DNA of 64,000 nt from Lithospermum erythrorhizon. Taxonomy: Eukaryota; Streptophyta; Magnoliopsida; Boraginales; Boraginaceae. Numbering within the stretch: position 1 is the stretch's first letter; each line of letters starts with the position of its first letter. The notes beneath the pieces are model-generated. The model was given only the letters and a program-made list of their open reading frames with translations. It was not told the DNA's origin and ran no database searches. Below, one piece after another: positions 36,200-48,740 of this stretch. The stretch covers positions 372,001 through 436,000 of the forward strand of contig JADFUC010002313.1 in the NCBI GenBank assembly GCA_019722365.1, read 5' to 3'. Both the position numbers and the translations under genes were made by a program.

Positions 36200-38816
36200 A
36201 GAACCATCTTTATGAGTACGGAAAATGCGATGTTTCCCCTCGCAAAGGTATGTCTCTCTAATTCCTTTTCAACTTCTTCATTTTTCACGATTATTATAAG
36301 CCTTCTTCTTTCCCCAAAGCCAAAACCCACTCTTGATTTCTTGTTTCTCTTGCTTCAGTACTTTTGTTTTGTAACTTCAGTCTCCCCGATCTTTTCTATG
36401 TAAGCGGATCAAGCGCCGTCGTTGCTTTGAGACCTCCATTACCCTCTCAATCATTCAAGCAACCCACGAAGAGGTACGTTTGGCTAGGGATGTTGCCGAA
36501 GTAGGTGGTATTTACTGTTTTAATAGTGAAACCCACTTTTCTTATCTTTCAACTCCCGTGATGTTTTATTCTAATTGCCGAATTTTCTTGGTTCCTCAGG
36601 GCGCCATTAACATCGATCTTCACACCTCATACCGCTCCTGTCCTTGAGAGTTTGCCGTGTCATGAGCCTTTGTAGTTCTTTAGATTACTACATTTTAAGG
36701 GGCGACCCGAACGCCCATATTCTTCCTCCAATTTAGACGACTCTCAAGCCCCTTTGGATGTGCAACCCTTGAATTCCAGAATGGGGCCTCCTCCTCCGAG
36801 ACCTGTTGCTTCGAAGTCTTCCAAGGGAAAATCCATCAAAGATCAACCAACCCTTGAAGAAGTAAGAGCGAAGACGGTTCCCGGGACAGCGCGACTTCAG
36901 CCCAGAGCCAAATCCGAAGCTATGGGTTTCGAAGGTGAGCTACCGTATCCATGTGGAAAAGAGCGTGGATGCCTCTTGCTTTAATCAATCCTTCCACGGA
37001 AGGTGAGCCCCGAAGATCTTCGGCCAGCCTCGAGACACGGCTTTGTTGCAGGGGTTTTTCAGCCATGGGCTCCATTTCCACTGTCTCGTCATTTTGTTGG
37101 CCAGTGTGCGACCGTGGATCGGGCCCCGGGTCAAGCGGTACCCTTTTCTGCCCGATCTCACCGTCTTCCGGTGGGCGTGCCTTCTTTATTAGGGTCATCC
37201 CAACATAGCTTTTGTTTAGTGTAGTGTACACGTCTCCTTAAAGGCCAGAGCACTTCAGTTGCCTGCTACGATTTCTTATACACGAAGAAGGTGGACAAAG
37301 TGGAAGGAAGTGATAGTTCAAAACTGTAGTTCTTGGCACGACAAGGGTTTATTTCACGAAGATGCGAAAGGCTTCGCTCGTCTCTACATCATTTTCTTCT
37401 TTCCGGATTTGAAGATTAAGGACTCGAGCCGAGATAAGAAAAGTGAAGGCGGCTTTCACGAACCTCTACCTCACGAAGTCTTTTGTGATGAAGACGTGTT
37501 GATCAAGGCGGGTTTAGCCCCAAGGGGGTTCTTGCATATTCCCCATAGCTTTTCGACATTAGTCTTTATCTCTTTATCGGTTCGTGTATTGCTATATTTT
37601 TATTCCTTATGTTTTTTATCACTTGTCTTTGTTTATTTTTCAATGAACCTGTTAGCCACTGAGATAACTCCTCAAATTATTACATCGTACCGCTAAAGTC
37701 AGTTTCAAGGCTATGACTTTGGGGAAGGACCCTTTGGCTAAAGTGTCTAAAAAAAGAAGGCGCTTCTTTGGGAGAGTAGAGAATTGATCCCGGAGGCACT
37801 CTGATGAGAAGCGTCTTGAGGTCTTAACTTCACTCTGCTCCCCTCGACATCTCTTCCCCTACTCTCCCTTCCTATCGCACTTTGGAGATCCCGGTCGCTC
37901 CTCTCCGTTGGATGTGTCACCAGTTGGTGCCATCTCCTCCTCCTCCTCACCGCCCCGGCGGTGGCCCCGCCATCTCGCCGTGGTTCACTCGGGCTTCGCA
38001 TACCACTTTCACTTGGATATTGCGCCAACCGAAACCATATCCTAGAGAAGAATCACGACTTCCTGCTTGTTGAAACTACTTTAGCGAAGAGAGGGACATG
38101 GAGGGATTATGGGTTTCCCGACTCCTTCGTCCATCCACGATGCATTTTCTCATTTCCACCTTAAGGTATGTTTTTGCCTTAATTCTTTGAGTTTTTATTA
38201 TTGTTTTACTCCTCCTTGCCCGAGTCTTACTTAACTGTCTTTTCGGTCATAGATTGTGCTAGAGGATATGAAATGGGTAGTGTGAGTCCCAGAAACCGCC
38301 TCTGAAGCCGACAAGCTTTCTCTGGAGAAACATTTGTCCGAGGTCATTAGAGAGAGAGATGAAGCTCGGGCTCAAGCTGAGGATTTCAAGGCCCAAGATG
38401 CTGATTTCAAGAACAAGCATGCGGATCTTGAATCCGTTTGTAATGGGCTTGTGAAATCCAAATAAACCTCTCTTCCAAGGTGCGTATAAAAGGAGCTCCG
38501 GGGAGGACAAATAAAGGCACTCAGCGTGGCGGTGTAGTAGAGCAGGTTATCCGAGGCCTCTCGAAGAGGTCTGTGACTTTAAGGGGAGGTCGAACTATGG
38601 GAGACATCCTTGTGGATGACGCTGTCTCCATAATGAAGACTTATAGTCTCAAAATCTCCGAGAAGCTCGATGGTGTTCAGTCCATCTTTTCCGAGTTTGT
38701 GGAAGAACACTTCGGGAAGGAGTATGTGATCCCTCTAGTGGATCTTGAAGAAAGTGATAATGAGCCTTCCGATGATGAGAGTGATGCTGACCTCAGGGAG
38801 TATTGAGGAGGATGAT
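36200..38816 (+). pseudogene. Gypsy-associated accessory (antisense) ORF, broken
   Basis: A series of coding-like fragments on plus: 36754..36984 (proline-rich GPPPPRP, basic KSSKGKSIKD), about 37270..37530 (RRRWTKWKEVIVQNCSSWH, then HEVFCDEDVLIKAGLAP), 38330..38462 (coiled-coil RDEARAQAEDFKAQDADFKN) and 38480..38806 (ILVDDAVSIMKTYSLKISE, EESDNEPSDDESDADLRE). This order (conserved core, coiled coil, acidic tail) is typical of the extra ORF that accompanies some plant gypsy elements, annotated as a gypsy-type putative transposase domain. Frameshifts and stops separate the parts. It runs opposite to the integrase at 48.3-48.7 kb, fitting an antisense ORF of a Tat-like element. Family call is from memory of such proteins, without a search. 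Confidence 0.55.
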
Positions 38817-38849
38817 GATGCTGACTCCTAGCCTTTTGTTCATACTTAT

Positions 38850-39204
38850 CTTATTCACTTGACCCAGTGGGTACAAAGATTCGCTCCGGAGTTTCCGCTT
38901 TAAGTTAATAAGGTTGAATAGTCTCTTGATACATTCGACCACGGTGTCTGATTCACCCGAGGACCACAGTGATCCTAATTATCGGGTTTCCCCTAGGATT
39001 AATAAAGATTGAATGATCTTATTCATTACGACCGAATTATGATTAGCGAGGACCACTAGTGATCTAATTCACAAGGGTTTTTCTTTAAGTTAATAAAGGT
39101 TTAGTGATCTTATTCACTTGACCACCAGATTATCTGATTCGCTGAGGACCACAGTGATCTTATCCCACTCACGGTTTCCTCGAAGGGAGGCTAAGTGATC
39201 TTAT
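38850..39204. repeat. Degenerate tandem repeat, 3-4 units of ~89-96 bp
   Basis: The word GAGGACCA starts units at 38959, 39048 and 39144, each followed by AGTGATC and TTAAGTTAATAA-type blocks with a TTATTCA(C/T) linker. A diverged fourth unit precedes them. The array lies directly after the accessory ORF and is cut at 39205 by the copia insertion. Confidence 0.8.
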
Positions 39205-40192
39205 TGTTGGAAATCAATATGAGTGGTTCCATTTATTATGCCCGTTCACGACGATTGTGTAGCGATTCGTTTACCCGAGTTGGGTTAAATGGAACAACCG
39301 AATTTAGTGTTCAACTTGGTAATTGTATATTACTAATTGTGGGTTCATGATAATTTAAGGGTTATGAGCGTTGCTAAAGTCTCATTAATCGTTATAATAA
39401 TAGTAATTGGTCCAATTATTATTATTATACAACTTACTATCTGAGCACAAGAAGATTGTATGCGATGACGTTGAGTTATATTTCATGTATGAAATTAAAG
39501 AGAACTATATAATTGAGAAATGTATTTCTCAATTACAAGGGTTCTACATTTATGTAGAATATCGATTGAACAAATAGAATCAATTAAATAGTTATTTAAT
39601 TGGTTCGAGTAATTTTAGTATTTATCGATAGCAGAAGATTATTGATATTGACTCGTTACCTTTAATTAAGCTTAATTAAATAGTTATTCGTGTATTCGTC
39701 TAGTGTCTTAACGAACTAATAGAGGATTAACGAAGTCCCAACTAATACTTAACGGGTTCTTATCGGGCTTGTTTAACTGTACATATAATAGCTTTAGAGT
39801 TTTAAATGCATAGAATTTTTTGTAAAAACTTTTTCACCAAAAAAACCCTAGTAGCCGCCCCCCACACCCCCACTTTGGCGAAATTCTCCCGAAATTTTGG
39901 GGTTTTAGTTTTGTTCGTCCTTGTTTCTAGCATAGATTAGTTCTTGATTGACCACTAAATTGTGGACTAGCCCAGAGATATCATACGATTGATCCACAAC
40001 AGGAGCTGAAGGAAGTCAAATTCACGTTGTGAATTTGAGCGATAATGGATTTTGGTGGAATTTGCTCCATTTGCGTTGTAAGTCCCTACGATCGTATATT
40101 TAATTATATGTTTTGTATTGAATAATGTATCTTGGCTTTAAAGATCCACGGAACTATGGATTTGTATTTATCTTTCACATATCAATAGTAAT
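39205..40192 (+). repeat. 5' LTR of copia element 2
   Basis: Matches 47025..48002 along its whole length, including ATTAATCGTTATAATAATAG, TTGAGAAATGTATTTCTCAA (a palindromic block) and CCTAGTAGCCGCCCCC. Differences are mostly 1-5-nt insertions and deletions. Confidence 0.9.
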
Positions 40193-42286
40193 TTTTCTTC
40201 CCGGTGAGTATCGAGGCTTAGGGTTAAAGTTCTTTGCATTATTTATTTTAACTTTGTTTTGTGTTTATCAATTTTTTATTTGATTAATTCTTGTTCATAT
40301 ATTTAATTGATAAATATATGATGAAATAAATCCTCATATTCTTAATTATTGATTTACACATGTGTTACAAGTTTATGATGATGTATTATCGTATTTTTGT
40401 TAACGTGGATTTTGTTTCGTAAATTAAAGGGCCGATTTAATTGGTTTTGTTTTCAAAACGGTTTAGCAAAAACGTGTTTGGGGCGTGGCAAAATTTTTGT
40501 AAAATTAAAAACCTAATTTTCTGGAACAGATAGCACATAGAAGATCTTCATTAAATTTCATAATTTTTTGAGTTTTCTAAGTGCCTCAAAACAATTTGAT
40601 TTCTGGACTGTTTAATTAATTAAATATGAAAAATTTATTTTAATGAACGACCAGTGGGATTTGTTCCAGACAATTATGGACTTTAGCAGTTCAATTTCAT
40701 AAATTTTGAAAATTTTAAAGCCTCCAAAATGATTTTACAAACGAATTAAATTAAATAAAGCAGGAGTTAAATATGGTATTATTACCATAAATCGGCGACC
40801 GACTTCAGCGACCCTAATGGGCGCGTCGATTGTCGGATCGGGGTTATTTTGGTAGTACCAAAATGACGGCGGTTGACCGAGGTGGAGGCGCGTGTGGGCG
40901 TCGGCCTCCATGGGCCGATCGTCCAGAAACCCGATTATGACGTGCCCTAATTTTGAAAACCTAATTCGAATTTATTCCTTATTTTGAACTTTCCTAAAAT
41001 TATAGGACTAGTTATATTTCGGTTCTTTATTGATTGTTGTCATTTTAATCAACTAATTGTAATTGTAATTAATTATGTGATGACAATTAGTGTTCTTCCT
41101 TTTTATATTATATCTTTTTTAAATTAATTTAAAGTGATATAACAATTATAGTAACAATTTCACTACTTAATGTATTTTAGAAAATATTTGTGATGAATAT
41201 TTTTTTCTATAATATATTATAGTTAATAATTATTGGTAATAATTATTAATTGACATGTAATATGATAATTGAGTTTATATTAATTAATTTTTAATATGTG
41301 TAATTACATGGATTAATTAATTTGATAATTACAAACATGCATTTTCAATGCCATTTAAAATATTTATTAAGTTCGTTTTATGTGATTTAATAAAGTGCAT
41401 ATTTTGTAATGGTGATTGGAATGGAGGTATATAGATATAGCCCATTTATTTATTTTTTAGGTGCGAACGTAATGTTGTAAATGACCTTGAGTCATATTTC
41501 TTGTATTTATTTATTTCTTGTTTTGCCATGAGAAGCTTCTGTTGTCTAAGATGGTTAGTATATATAAATATTGTAGCAGTGAAGATATTGAAGATCATTT
41601 CAAATTGGTGATACTTGGTGGACTCGGATGGATCCGAGAAGTACAAGATACAAAATTAGGACTTATGTGGTGTTGATAAATGCCTTAATAGGTTCACAGG
41701 GCATGCTCATTATATCTCTTGAATGGCCATTCTGTTTATTTTTTCATGTTGCATGTATTTGCTTGATTATGTGCTAGTAATACTTGAGTAAACAAAGGCA
41801 AAGTAATAATAATCTCACCAAATTAAAATTTAATAATGCTCAGTAGAATTTTAAGTTGTCTGATCCTTGCATCGGTGGGCGCGCGTGATAGGCGGGTATT
41901 CTGATATTTGCGTTGATATGACGATGGATAAATGTTGAAGTGATTTCAGTAACGTTGTGGGCTTTCGGATGATCCAATCAAGTAACACTTTGGTTTAATT
42001 GGTATGTAACCGGTTTTTCGGAGATACAAATGTTGGGTAGCATCTGTGAGATGCTAGTGACCGCAAGGATTATAATAGTTTTACATAATTGGTTGAAAAC
42101 TACTATTATAAGCTGGATTCAAAATGTAGCGAGTATTCTTGTTTTAATTTAAGTGTAATAGGTCTTGATATAATATATTTAAATTGAGATTTGAAGTATT
42201 AGTATTTGCACTTTACAATTTATTTGTAAGTGTTTTTATGATAGTTCTTGATGCATTGGTATATTTCTTATTAACGTAGAATTAAT
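40193..42286 (+). other. Leader region of copia element 2
   Basis: About 2.1 kb, AT-rich except a GC-rich patch near 40790..40935. No ORF. Its length is unusual for a copia leader. Part of it may be a further insertion, but no borders were seen. Confidence 0.5.
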
Positions 42287-43100
42287 ATGGCTACTGCTAT
42301 TCTTTACTCCCTAAGAACTGTTTCGCTCGGCACTTGAAAATTTGAACTCTTCGAATTTTGTGAGTGGTCTCGAAGCTTGAGAATCATTCTCAGCAGAGAG
42401 GACTGAATACGTCTTGAACAATAAGGTTCCCTTGAAACCTAATGATAGTGCCTCCCGTCGGAAAAGGGATCCTGAAAAGCCTGAGAGTACGATGTTGTGG
42501 ATGTCGATGTCTCGTGATAGCACGCCAATATGGAACCTTCGTTCCAAATTCAATATGAAAATGTGTGACATATGACATATACCCGGCAACTTGAGGGTAT
42601 TCGAAGGAAGCTAGAAATGAGAGATATGACACTTTGTCTGTGCTCGTGGGCCAGTAATTTGGGGAATGGGCAGACATGACCTCGTATCATTAAAATGATT
42701 GGCTTGGTCGATCGACTTCAGCATACAGGCACGGTGTCTCCAAATAGCTGGTTGTGGATGCAAATCACGAAGTCTCTTCAGACAAATTCTCTCCGATTTG
42801 TGTGAACTTCAATATGCACAAGTTTGAGTTATCTACAAGCAGGCTATAAGATGATCACGAATCTTTGGGGAGCGAACACAGGTAAGACTAAAACTTCTAC
42901 TCATATACATTTTGGTGGTCCAAAACAAGAAGAAATTCAAGAAAGAAGAAGTTTGCCGGCAAGACTCAAGGGTTCGAGTAATCCAATTCTTTGGAAAGGG
43001 AGCTAGGAAGGATGTGAAGTGTCATTATTGCGAGCACAGATCCTTTGGAAATCGACACAACGAGGAAGTTCATGATGATAGGAAAATGGTCTCATGACCA
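42287..43100 (+). pseudogene. Copia element 2 gag remnant
   Basis: Opens MATAILYSLRTV at 42290 and reaches a stop after 16 codons. Another frame continues with KFELFEF and WSRSLRIILSRED. Near 42960..43060 a nucleocapsid-like knuckle begins (KCHYCEHRSFGNRH), but its later His/Cys ligands are lost. Confidence 0.65.
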
Positions 43101-43449
43101 TTTCGACCTAGGTATGTATGTTATTGAAGTTGCAACTTCTAATTCTACCGTGGGTCTTTAGACACCGGTTGTGGTTCTCGTATTTGTCGTAATATCACGG
43201 GAACTGCGTCAGTAGAAGACTGAAATGAATCTGCTGATGTGGGAAATGGCGCGAAGGTTGCGGCCCTTGCGGTAGGATCCATTAGTTTAAAGTACCCACC
43301 GGGCCTTGTTTTGAACTTATCTCCGGTTTACTATGTACGCAATTTCTTGAGGAATATTATTCTATTTACATTTTGAATAATGATGGTTTTCATTTTTCAA
43401 TAGATCGATGAATTTAGGATCACGGGAATGGGGTAGTATTTAGTGCAGC

Positions 43450-44300
43450 CTCCATGAAATGGTCTATCGTTTTAGACATGATTAATGAGTCATATAACAT
43501 AAACTTAAAGCGGAATAAGCCTAACGACTTAAACCAAACATACTGTAGCATTGCAGACTTCAGTCACGTTAACGAGAACCCGAATCAAGAAACTCGCTCG
43601 ATTGGAATACTTGAAGGTTTCGATATGAATCTGTCACGATAAGTGTGGAGTCTTGCCATACAGGCAAAATGACCAAAATGCCTTTCAACAGCCCAAATGA
43701 AAGAGGCGAAGTGATTTGTGGGATCATACTGCGATGTATGGGCCGATGAACACATGCAAGGAGGTTCTCATGCCATTCGTTGCGGTATTTCTGATAGATA
43801 CGGTTTTGTGTATACGATGGAGACCACAATAGCGAGTCGCTTTTGAGAAATTGAGGTTCAGAAACAAGTACAAAACCAATTGAACAAGACAATAAAAGAT
43901 TCTCGATGCGATAAGAGGTGGAGAATATTTGAGTCCATAAAGTTGAAATGCTAAATGCTTAAGAAGTGTGGTATTGTTTACTTGGCTAAAACTCCGGCCG
44001 AGCGCCCACAGCGTAATGGCGTGTCGAAGGCCAGTGCACTGCTGACATGGATTCGTCGCCGATGAAAACCTATCGATCTACCGAGTTAATTTACGGGGAT
44101 ATGCGCTAAGCGGCCTTTTACCTTAAGCAGATGTCCAACCAAAAGTCGGCAGATAAAACTCCCGTGAAGCGTGGTTTGGGAAGATTCCCCAAAGTTGGGT
44201 TTCTAAAGATTTGAAATTTGTAAAACTTATGTTAAGGGTAGCAAAGATAAACTTGCGCCCAAATGCGATAAATGCTATTTCATAGGATATCCAAGGGAAA
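43450..44300 (+). pseudogene. Copia element 2 GAG-pre-integrase/integrase remnant
   Basis: Frame-shifted pieces: LEYLEGFD-like, CHTGKMTKMPFNSPNERGE (the usual linker before the integrase core) at about 43650..43720, and LAKTPAERP-like (44000). The core catalytic DDE stretch is not readable in one frame. Confidence 0.6.
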
Positions 44301-44639
44301 GCAGGTTGGTTACTACTTCTACAAGCGGGAGAATAAAATCTTCATTGCGGAAACAGGGGAATTATTCCTTGAAAAGGAATATACGTCGAGAGAAAGGGCC
44401 CAGAAATAATGGTAATTCATCTTGATGAAGCTCAGCGATGAAGTCAATATGATGTATCTAATGCGGAGGCGTCGACACGCCACAGAATTGGAACCTTCTT
44501 TCGCCAAGACAGGTTCTTGATCGCGAGGAAAACGTGGAAGAACCCGACCACAGGAAGTCAGCGGGGATGCAGGCAATCTTTGAGTATGGTGAAGCTTTCA
44601 TCATTAGAAAGTGGCAGGCCAGCTTCTTCTGAAGCGATA

Positions 44640-45200
44640 GATAAGCAGTATCTTGCGACAAATGGCAAATTGCCATGCGATAGAGATGGATTCTATGTAC
44701 CCAAGCAGAGGTTTGGTCACTTGTTGGATTTACCAAATGGGGCTACATACATTGAATGTAAATGGGTATTTAAGAAGAAACATGATAAGGGCGAGCGTTA
44801 TTTTCAAAGCCAGACTTGTAGCGAAAGGTTTCAAACAAGTTCGCAGTTGGACTATATGAGGAAACTTACTCGCCCGGTGGCTATGCTTAAATCATCCGGA
44901 TAATCTCTTAGCCATTCTTTGCGTTTAAGCTGACTATGAAATATGGCAAATGGATGTAAAGATTGCTTTCCTGAATGGAAATTTAGAGGAGATGTGTACA
45001 TGGTACAACCTCCAGGCCTCACATGTCCTAAAGGACCTAAGAAGGTATGCAAGTTGCAAAAGTCCATTTATGGTCTTAGCGAGGCATCCAGCGATTGGAA
45101 TCTACGTTTTGATGAATCGATCAAAGTTTGGTTTCATCGAAACGAAGAAAAGAATGCTTGTGTATACAAGAAGGTAGTAGGAGTTATGTATCGTTCATAG
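44640..45200 (+). pseudogene. Copia element 2 reverse transcriptase remnant
   Basis: Two overlapping frames carry consecutive parts of copia RT: NGATYIECKWVFKKKHDKGE, FKARLVAKGFKQV, MDVKIAFLNGNLEE, VYMVQPPGLTCPKGPKKVC, KLQKSIYGLSEAS and NACVYKKVVG. The YVDD active-site region is not recovered after 45200. Frame changes every 100-200 nt. Confidence 0.85.
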
Positions 45201-45519
45201 TCACAATAATGGAGTGACATACTTATCATTAAACAACGTAGAGTTACTAAACTTCGATCAAAGTTAGGTACATTAGAGGCTTTTCTCAATGAAGGCTTTG
45301 GCGGCATAATATATACTTGGAATAAAGATCACGGGATCGAGCCAGGCTGATTGGACTTTGTCGGGATACTTATGTGAATAAGATGCGCAAGGTTCGACAT
45401 GAGTAATTCAAAATTAATCTCCCGTGGACATGGAGTTGACTCAGCGAGCCGCAGGTGTCCCTTCTGATCTTTGAGATGAGCAGAGAATAAGAAAAAGGAC
45501 ATACCCATCTTCGGCTATA

Positions 45520-46237
45520 GGATCCGTCATGTATGCCATGTTGTCTGCTTGGCTAGACACGATAATAGCATGCTAAGTGTAACCAGTAGATACCAAGCTA
45601 ATCCAGGTGAAAGCCACTGGATTGCAGTGAAGTGCATCTTGAAGTATCTGAGAAGAACTAAAGATGCTTTCTTGGTATATGGTGGAGATGAGGAGTTAGC
45701 AGTGACAGGGTACACCGGCCTTGAGTTTTCAAGAAGTGACGAGAGGCGACTATCGTTCAGTCACAGGTATGTGTTTTGTCTCAGCGGTGGAGCAGGTATC
45801 TTGGAGGAGTTCCCAAGCAATCTTGTTGCCCGATTCTACCGAGAATCACAGATGCATCGCGGCGTCTGAGCCGCTAAAGAAGCATGTTGGATAAAGAGTT
45901 CGTGGCCGAACTTGGTGTGGTACACCACATTGGCGAGGGACGATTGGGTTGCTTTGTGACAATGCGGGGCAATAGCTCGAAGCTAAGGAACCCCGAGCCA
46001 GCATCCCACAAGTCCAAGCACGTACTTAGAAAGTATCACCTGATTAGAGATATGTTTGATAGAGGTGATGTCAAAGTATGTAAAGTAGAACAAGAGGCCA
46101 ATCTGGCCGACCCCTTCACTAAACCACTAAGTCAGGCAAAGCATGATGAGCATGCAGCGAACATAGGTCTTAGGCAGATGTCGCGGTGGTGTGGGTTAAG
46201 TGGGGGAATCGGTGTATGTATCTATTGTGTTATGTGA
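45520..46237 (+). pseudogene. Copia element 2 RNase H remnant and pol C-terminus
   Basis: SRYQANPGESHWIAVKCILK and YLRRTKDAFLVYGG (45600..45690), then HVLRKYHLIRDMFDRGDVKV and EANLADPFTKPLSQAKHDEH before the stop at 46235. These are the standard copia RNase H landmarks, spread over three frames. Confidence 0.85.
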
Positions 46238-46239
46238 AC

Positions 46240-47024
46240 AAATATTTGAATATTATTGCTTCTTATATTCTAATATATTTGTTTGCTATGTCTATATGTT
46301 TAATTTACATATAATATACATGTAGTGTATCCTCTCGATGAGTGAAAAGGTTAAATCCTAGGTTAGTCTATGTTTTCCTAGAGAGGAGTAACATGAAGCT
46401 GATTAGTCGCCTCTTGAAGAGCCTAGAAGCATGGGATAGCCAAAAGGCCTTGGTGGGATCTTTGATAGTTAGGGCGACAAGCGTATATGACTAACGTAGT
46501 GTTTGATTAGTGATCAAAGATTGATCACGTTAGCTGCTGAGGACTAGATGTCTAGTAGAGGCTTGCCGGTCACAGTGGTGGGAGGTAAGGTATGACGAAA
46601 GCAATTCATAGAAGATATGTATATATACGTGTCCTATGACATTTGTTTAGAATTTTTAAATTACGTCGATTCTTAGACCTGATATATAACTATAAATTGT
46701 TATCTGAGCTACGTACTTTGACTATGATAAGCGTCTGCGCCAAGCGGGGATTATAACGTATGTTTAGGTCCTGTGATGAAGGTATAAGCGATAGATGATA
46801 TATTGGGAGGATTTGTCCGTCCTTGATATACAAGGAAGATCTCGAAGCCTACCGCCTGGTTAGTCTTGATTGGTTTATGGGGCCATAAATGCTATTGATT
46901 AAATACTTTCGAGTAAAAAGAAAGTGGTGGAGTGTTTCATGACACACTTCTTATGGTTAGCCTACGACTAGAGATCGCGTGATAAAGGAATTGTAAGATA
47001 ATGTCGTCCCGAAGGCGAGTAGAG
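46240..47024 (+). other. Region between pol and 3' LTR of copia element 2
   Basis: About 785 bp without ORF. A weak purine-rich stretch (CGAAGGCGAGTAGAG) lies just before the LTR and may be the decayed polypurine tract. Confidence 0.5.
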
Positions 47025-48002
47025 TGTTGGAAATCAATGAGAGTGGTTCCATTATTATGCCCAGATTCTGACGATTCATTAATAATGGTCGTTTACCGGT
47101 TAGGGTTAAATGGATTATCGAATTTAGTGTTCAACAAGTAATTATGTACTAGTGTGGGTTCATGATAATTTAAGGGGTTATGAGCGATTCTTTAGATCTT
47201 CTCATTAATCGTTATAATAATAGTAATTGGTCAATTATTATTATTATACAACACCTATTATCGAGGCACAGAAGATTCAGCGCGTACGATGGCGTTGAGT
47301 TATATTTCATGTATGAAATTAAAGAGAGAACTATATAAATTGAGAAATGTATTTCTCAATTACAAAGATTACATTTTATGTAGAATATCACGATTTAACA
47401 AATAGAATCAATTAAATAGTTATTTAATTGGTTCGAGTAATTTACAAGTATTTATCGATAACTTGTATTGATATTGACTGGTACTATTTAATTGGCTTAA
47501 TTAAATGGTTCAACTCATTAATAACTCATTAGTGTCTTAACGAGCCCAATAGAGTTAACGAGTCAGTATCTTAACGGGTTCTTATCGAACTTTGTTTCTT
47601 GCAATACATATAAGCAAACTTTAGGAGTTTTAAATCATAAATTTTTGTAAACTTTTCACCAAAAAAACCTAGTAGCCGCCCCCGCTTTGTGAAATTCTCC
47701 CAAGAATTTTGAGTTTTTCTAGTTTTGTTCATCCTTGTTTCCTAGCATAGATTAGTTCTTGATTGACCCCTCTTTTGGTGTGGACTAACTAGAGATATCA
47801 TACGATTGATATTTATGAGGAGGCGTAGGGAAGTCAAATTCGTTGTGAATTTGAAGCGTGTCAGATTTTGGTGGAATTTCATTGCGTTGAATCCTCGATC
47901 ATATATTTAATTATATGTTTTGTATTGAATAATGTAGTATGCTGCTTTAAAGATCCAGGAACTATGGATTTGTATTTATACTCCTATATCCATAGTAATT
48001 TA
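47025..48002 (+). repeat. 3' LTR of copia element 2
   Basis: Second LTR, collinear with the 5' copy. The shared sequence fades out around TAGTAATTT. Downstream sequence to about 48165 belongs to neither LTR and is unassigned. Confidence 0.88.
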
Positions 48003-48337
48003 CCTTGTATTCATAGATTTCTTGTTTATTTAATGAACTCATTTAATAAAGATTTCTTTATTTCAAAAGGCTTTTCGTGCTTAAGTAAATTATTTATCTC
48101 CAAGTTTGTTTACAAAAGAGAGGAGATTATATTCTCTACAGTACTAAATGTAGTATTGAGATAACTCCCGTGCCATGTGTGCTTGATGATTTTTCTCGAG
48201 AGTTCCTCCAATTCATAAGTCCTTGGGCTTTATATTTCATCTCGCCTGTGGGGTCCTTCCCACAACAGAAATTTGAGAGAACGTGTTGCCTCTTTTGGCT
48301 TCTTTGGCTTTCAAGAATGTCGAAACACGAGGTCTCC

Positions 48338-48740
48338 TTAACAATGCCTAATTAGACCACTTGGTTGTAGAATGGAGTGCGTCAATGGCAGCCTGCATTT
48401 TGGTATGGGATGCGTCCACCAATTCTGGGTGAGCCAAACCTCTACGGGCAAAAGCATTGTCCCCGAGGCAGCTAAGCTGAAGGGAGTTTCCCCCGTGGCG
48501 TTGGAGGGAGTGGTTCGGTAGGACCAGAGGACTCGTGGGAGCTCCTCGTACCATTTTGCCCCTGACTCGAGGAGGTTTTTCTTTATTCCTTGAAAAATGG
48601 TCTTGTTCATGACTTCTACCTGACCGTTGGCTTGGGGATAACATACTGGTGCAAAACGGTGTTCTATAATGGGTAATGATGTTTCTTTCGTAGGCTTCCT
48701 CAATATCCCCTGTCTTTTGATTTGATTGATTTGAAACACG
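48338..48740 (-). pseudogene. Gypsy (Ty3) integrase C-terminal fragment
   Basis: Minus-strand frame with FAPVCYPQANGQVEVMNK, GAKWYEELPRVLWSYRTTPS and ATGETPFSLA, the conserved end of the integrase core of plant gypsy elements, continuing with a degraded LLPVEV tail. It ends where the frame breaks. About 48170..48337 continues related gypsy sequence. Reverse transcriptase and gag are missing: to the right is an LTR-like scrap, so the element has a large internal deletion. Confidence 0.85.

Larger units (their letters stand above)
39205..48002 (+). mobile_element. Ty1/copia LTR retrotransposon (element 2), nested in a gypsy element
   Basis: Two ~980-1000-bp LTRs, both starting TGTTGGAAATCAAT, bracket a plus-strand copia internal region of gag, integrase, reverse transcriptase and RNase H, with a 2-kb leader between the 5' LTR and gag. 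About 8.8 kb. The ORFs are broken by many small indels. The right LTR end is not sharply defined, and no tRNA-Met primer site could be found after the 5' LTR. The insertion splits the gypsy-derived sequence. Confidence 0.88.

Noticed and set aside
36920..37231. 103-codon minus-strand ORF in the gypsy region
   Set aside because: Lies opposite the accessory-ORF fragments; arginine/proline-rich composition is typical of an antisense shadow in GC-rich coding DNA.
37747..38028. 93-codon minus-strand ORF
   Set aside because: Same reason: low-complexity Arg/Ser shadow of the accessory ORF region, with no recognisable family.
38850..39204. CRISPR-like array
   Set aside because: Units are contiguous and diverged without unique spacers, the context is a plant retroelement, and no cas genes exist.
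42311..42677. Overlapping minus-strand ORFs over the copia gag start
   Set aside because: The plus strand carries the recognisable gag start. The minus frames are shadows.
47868..48355. Two plus-strand ORFs at the right edge of copia element 2
   Set aside because: The first lies in the LTR and unassigned flank; the second is opposite gypsy pol sequence. Neither has protein-family features.
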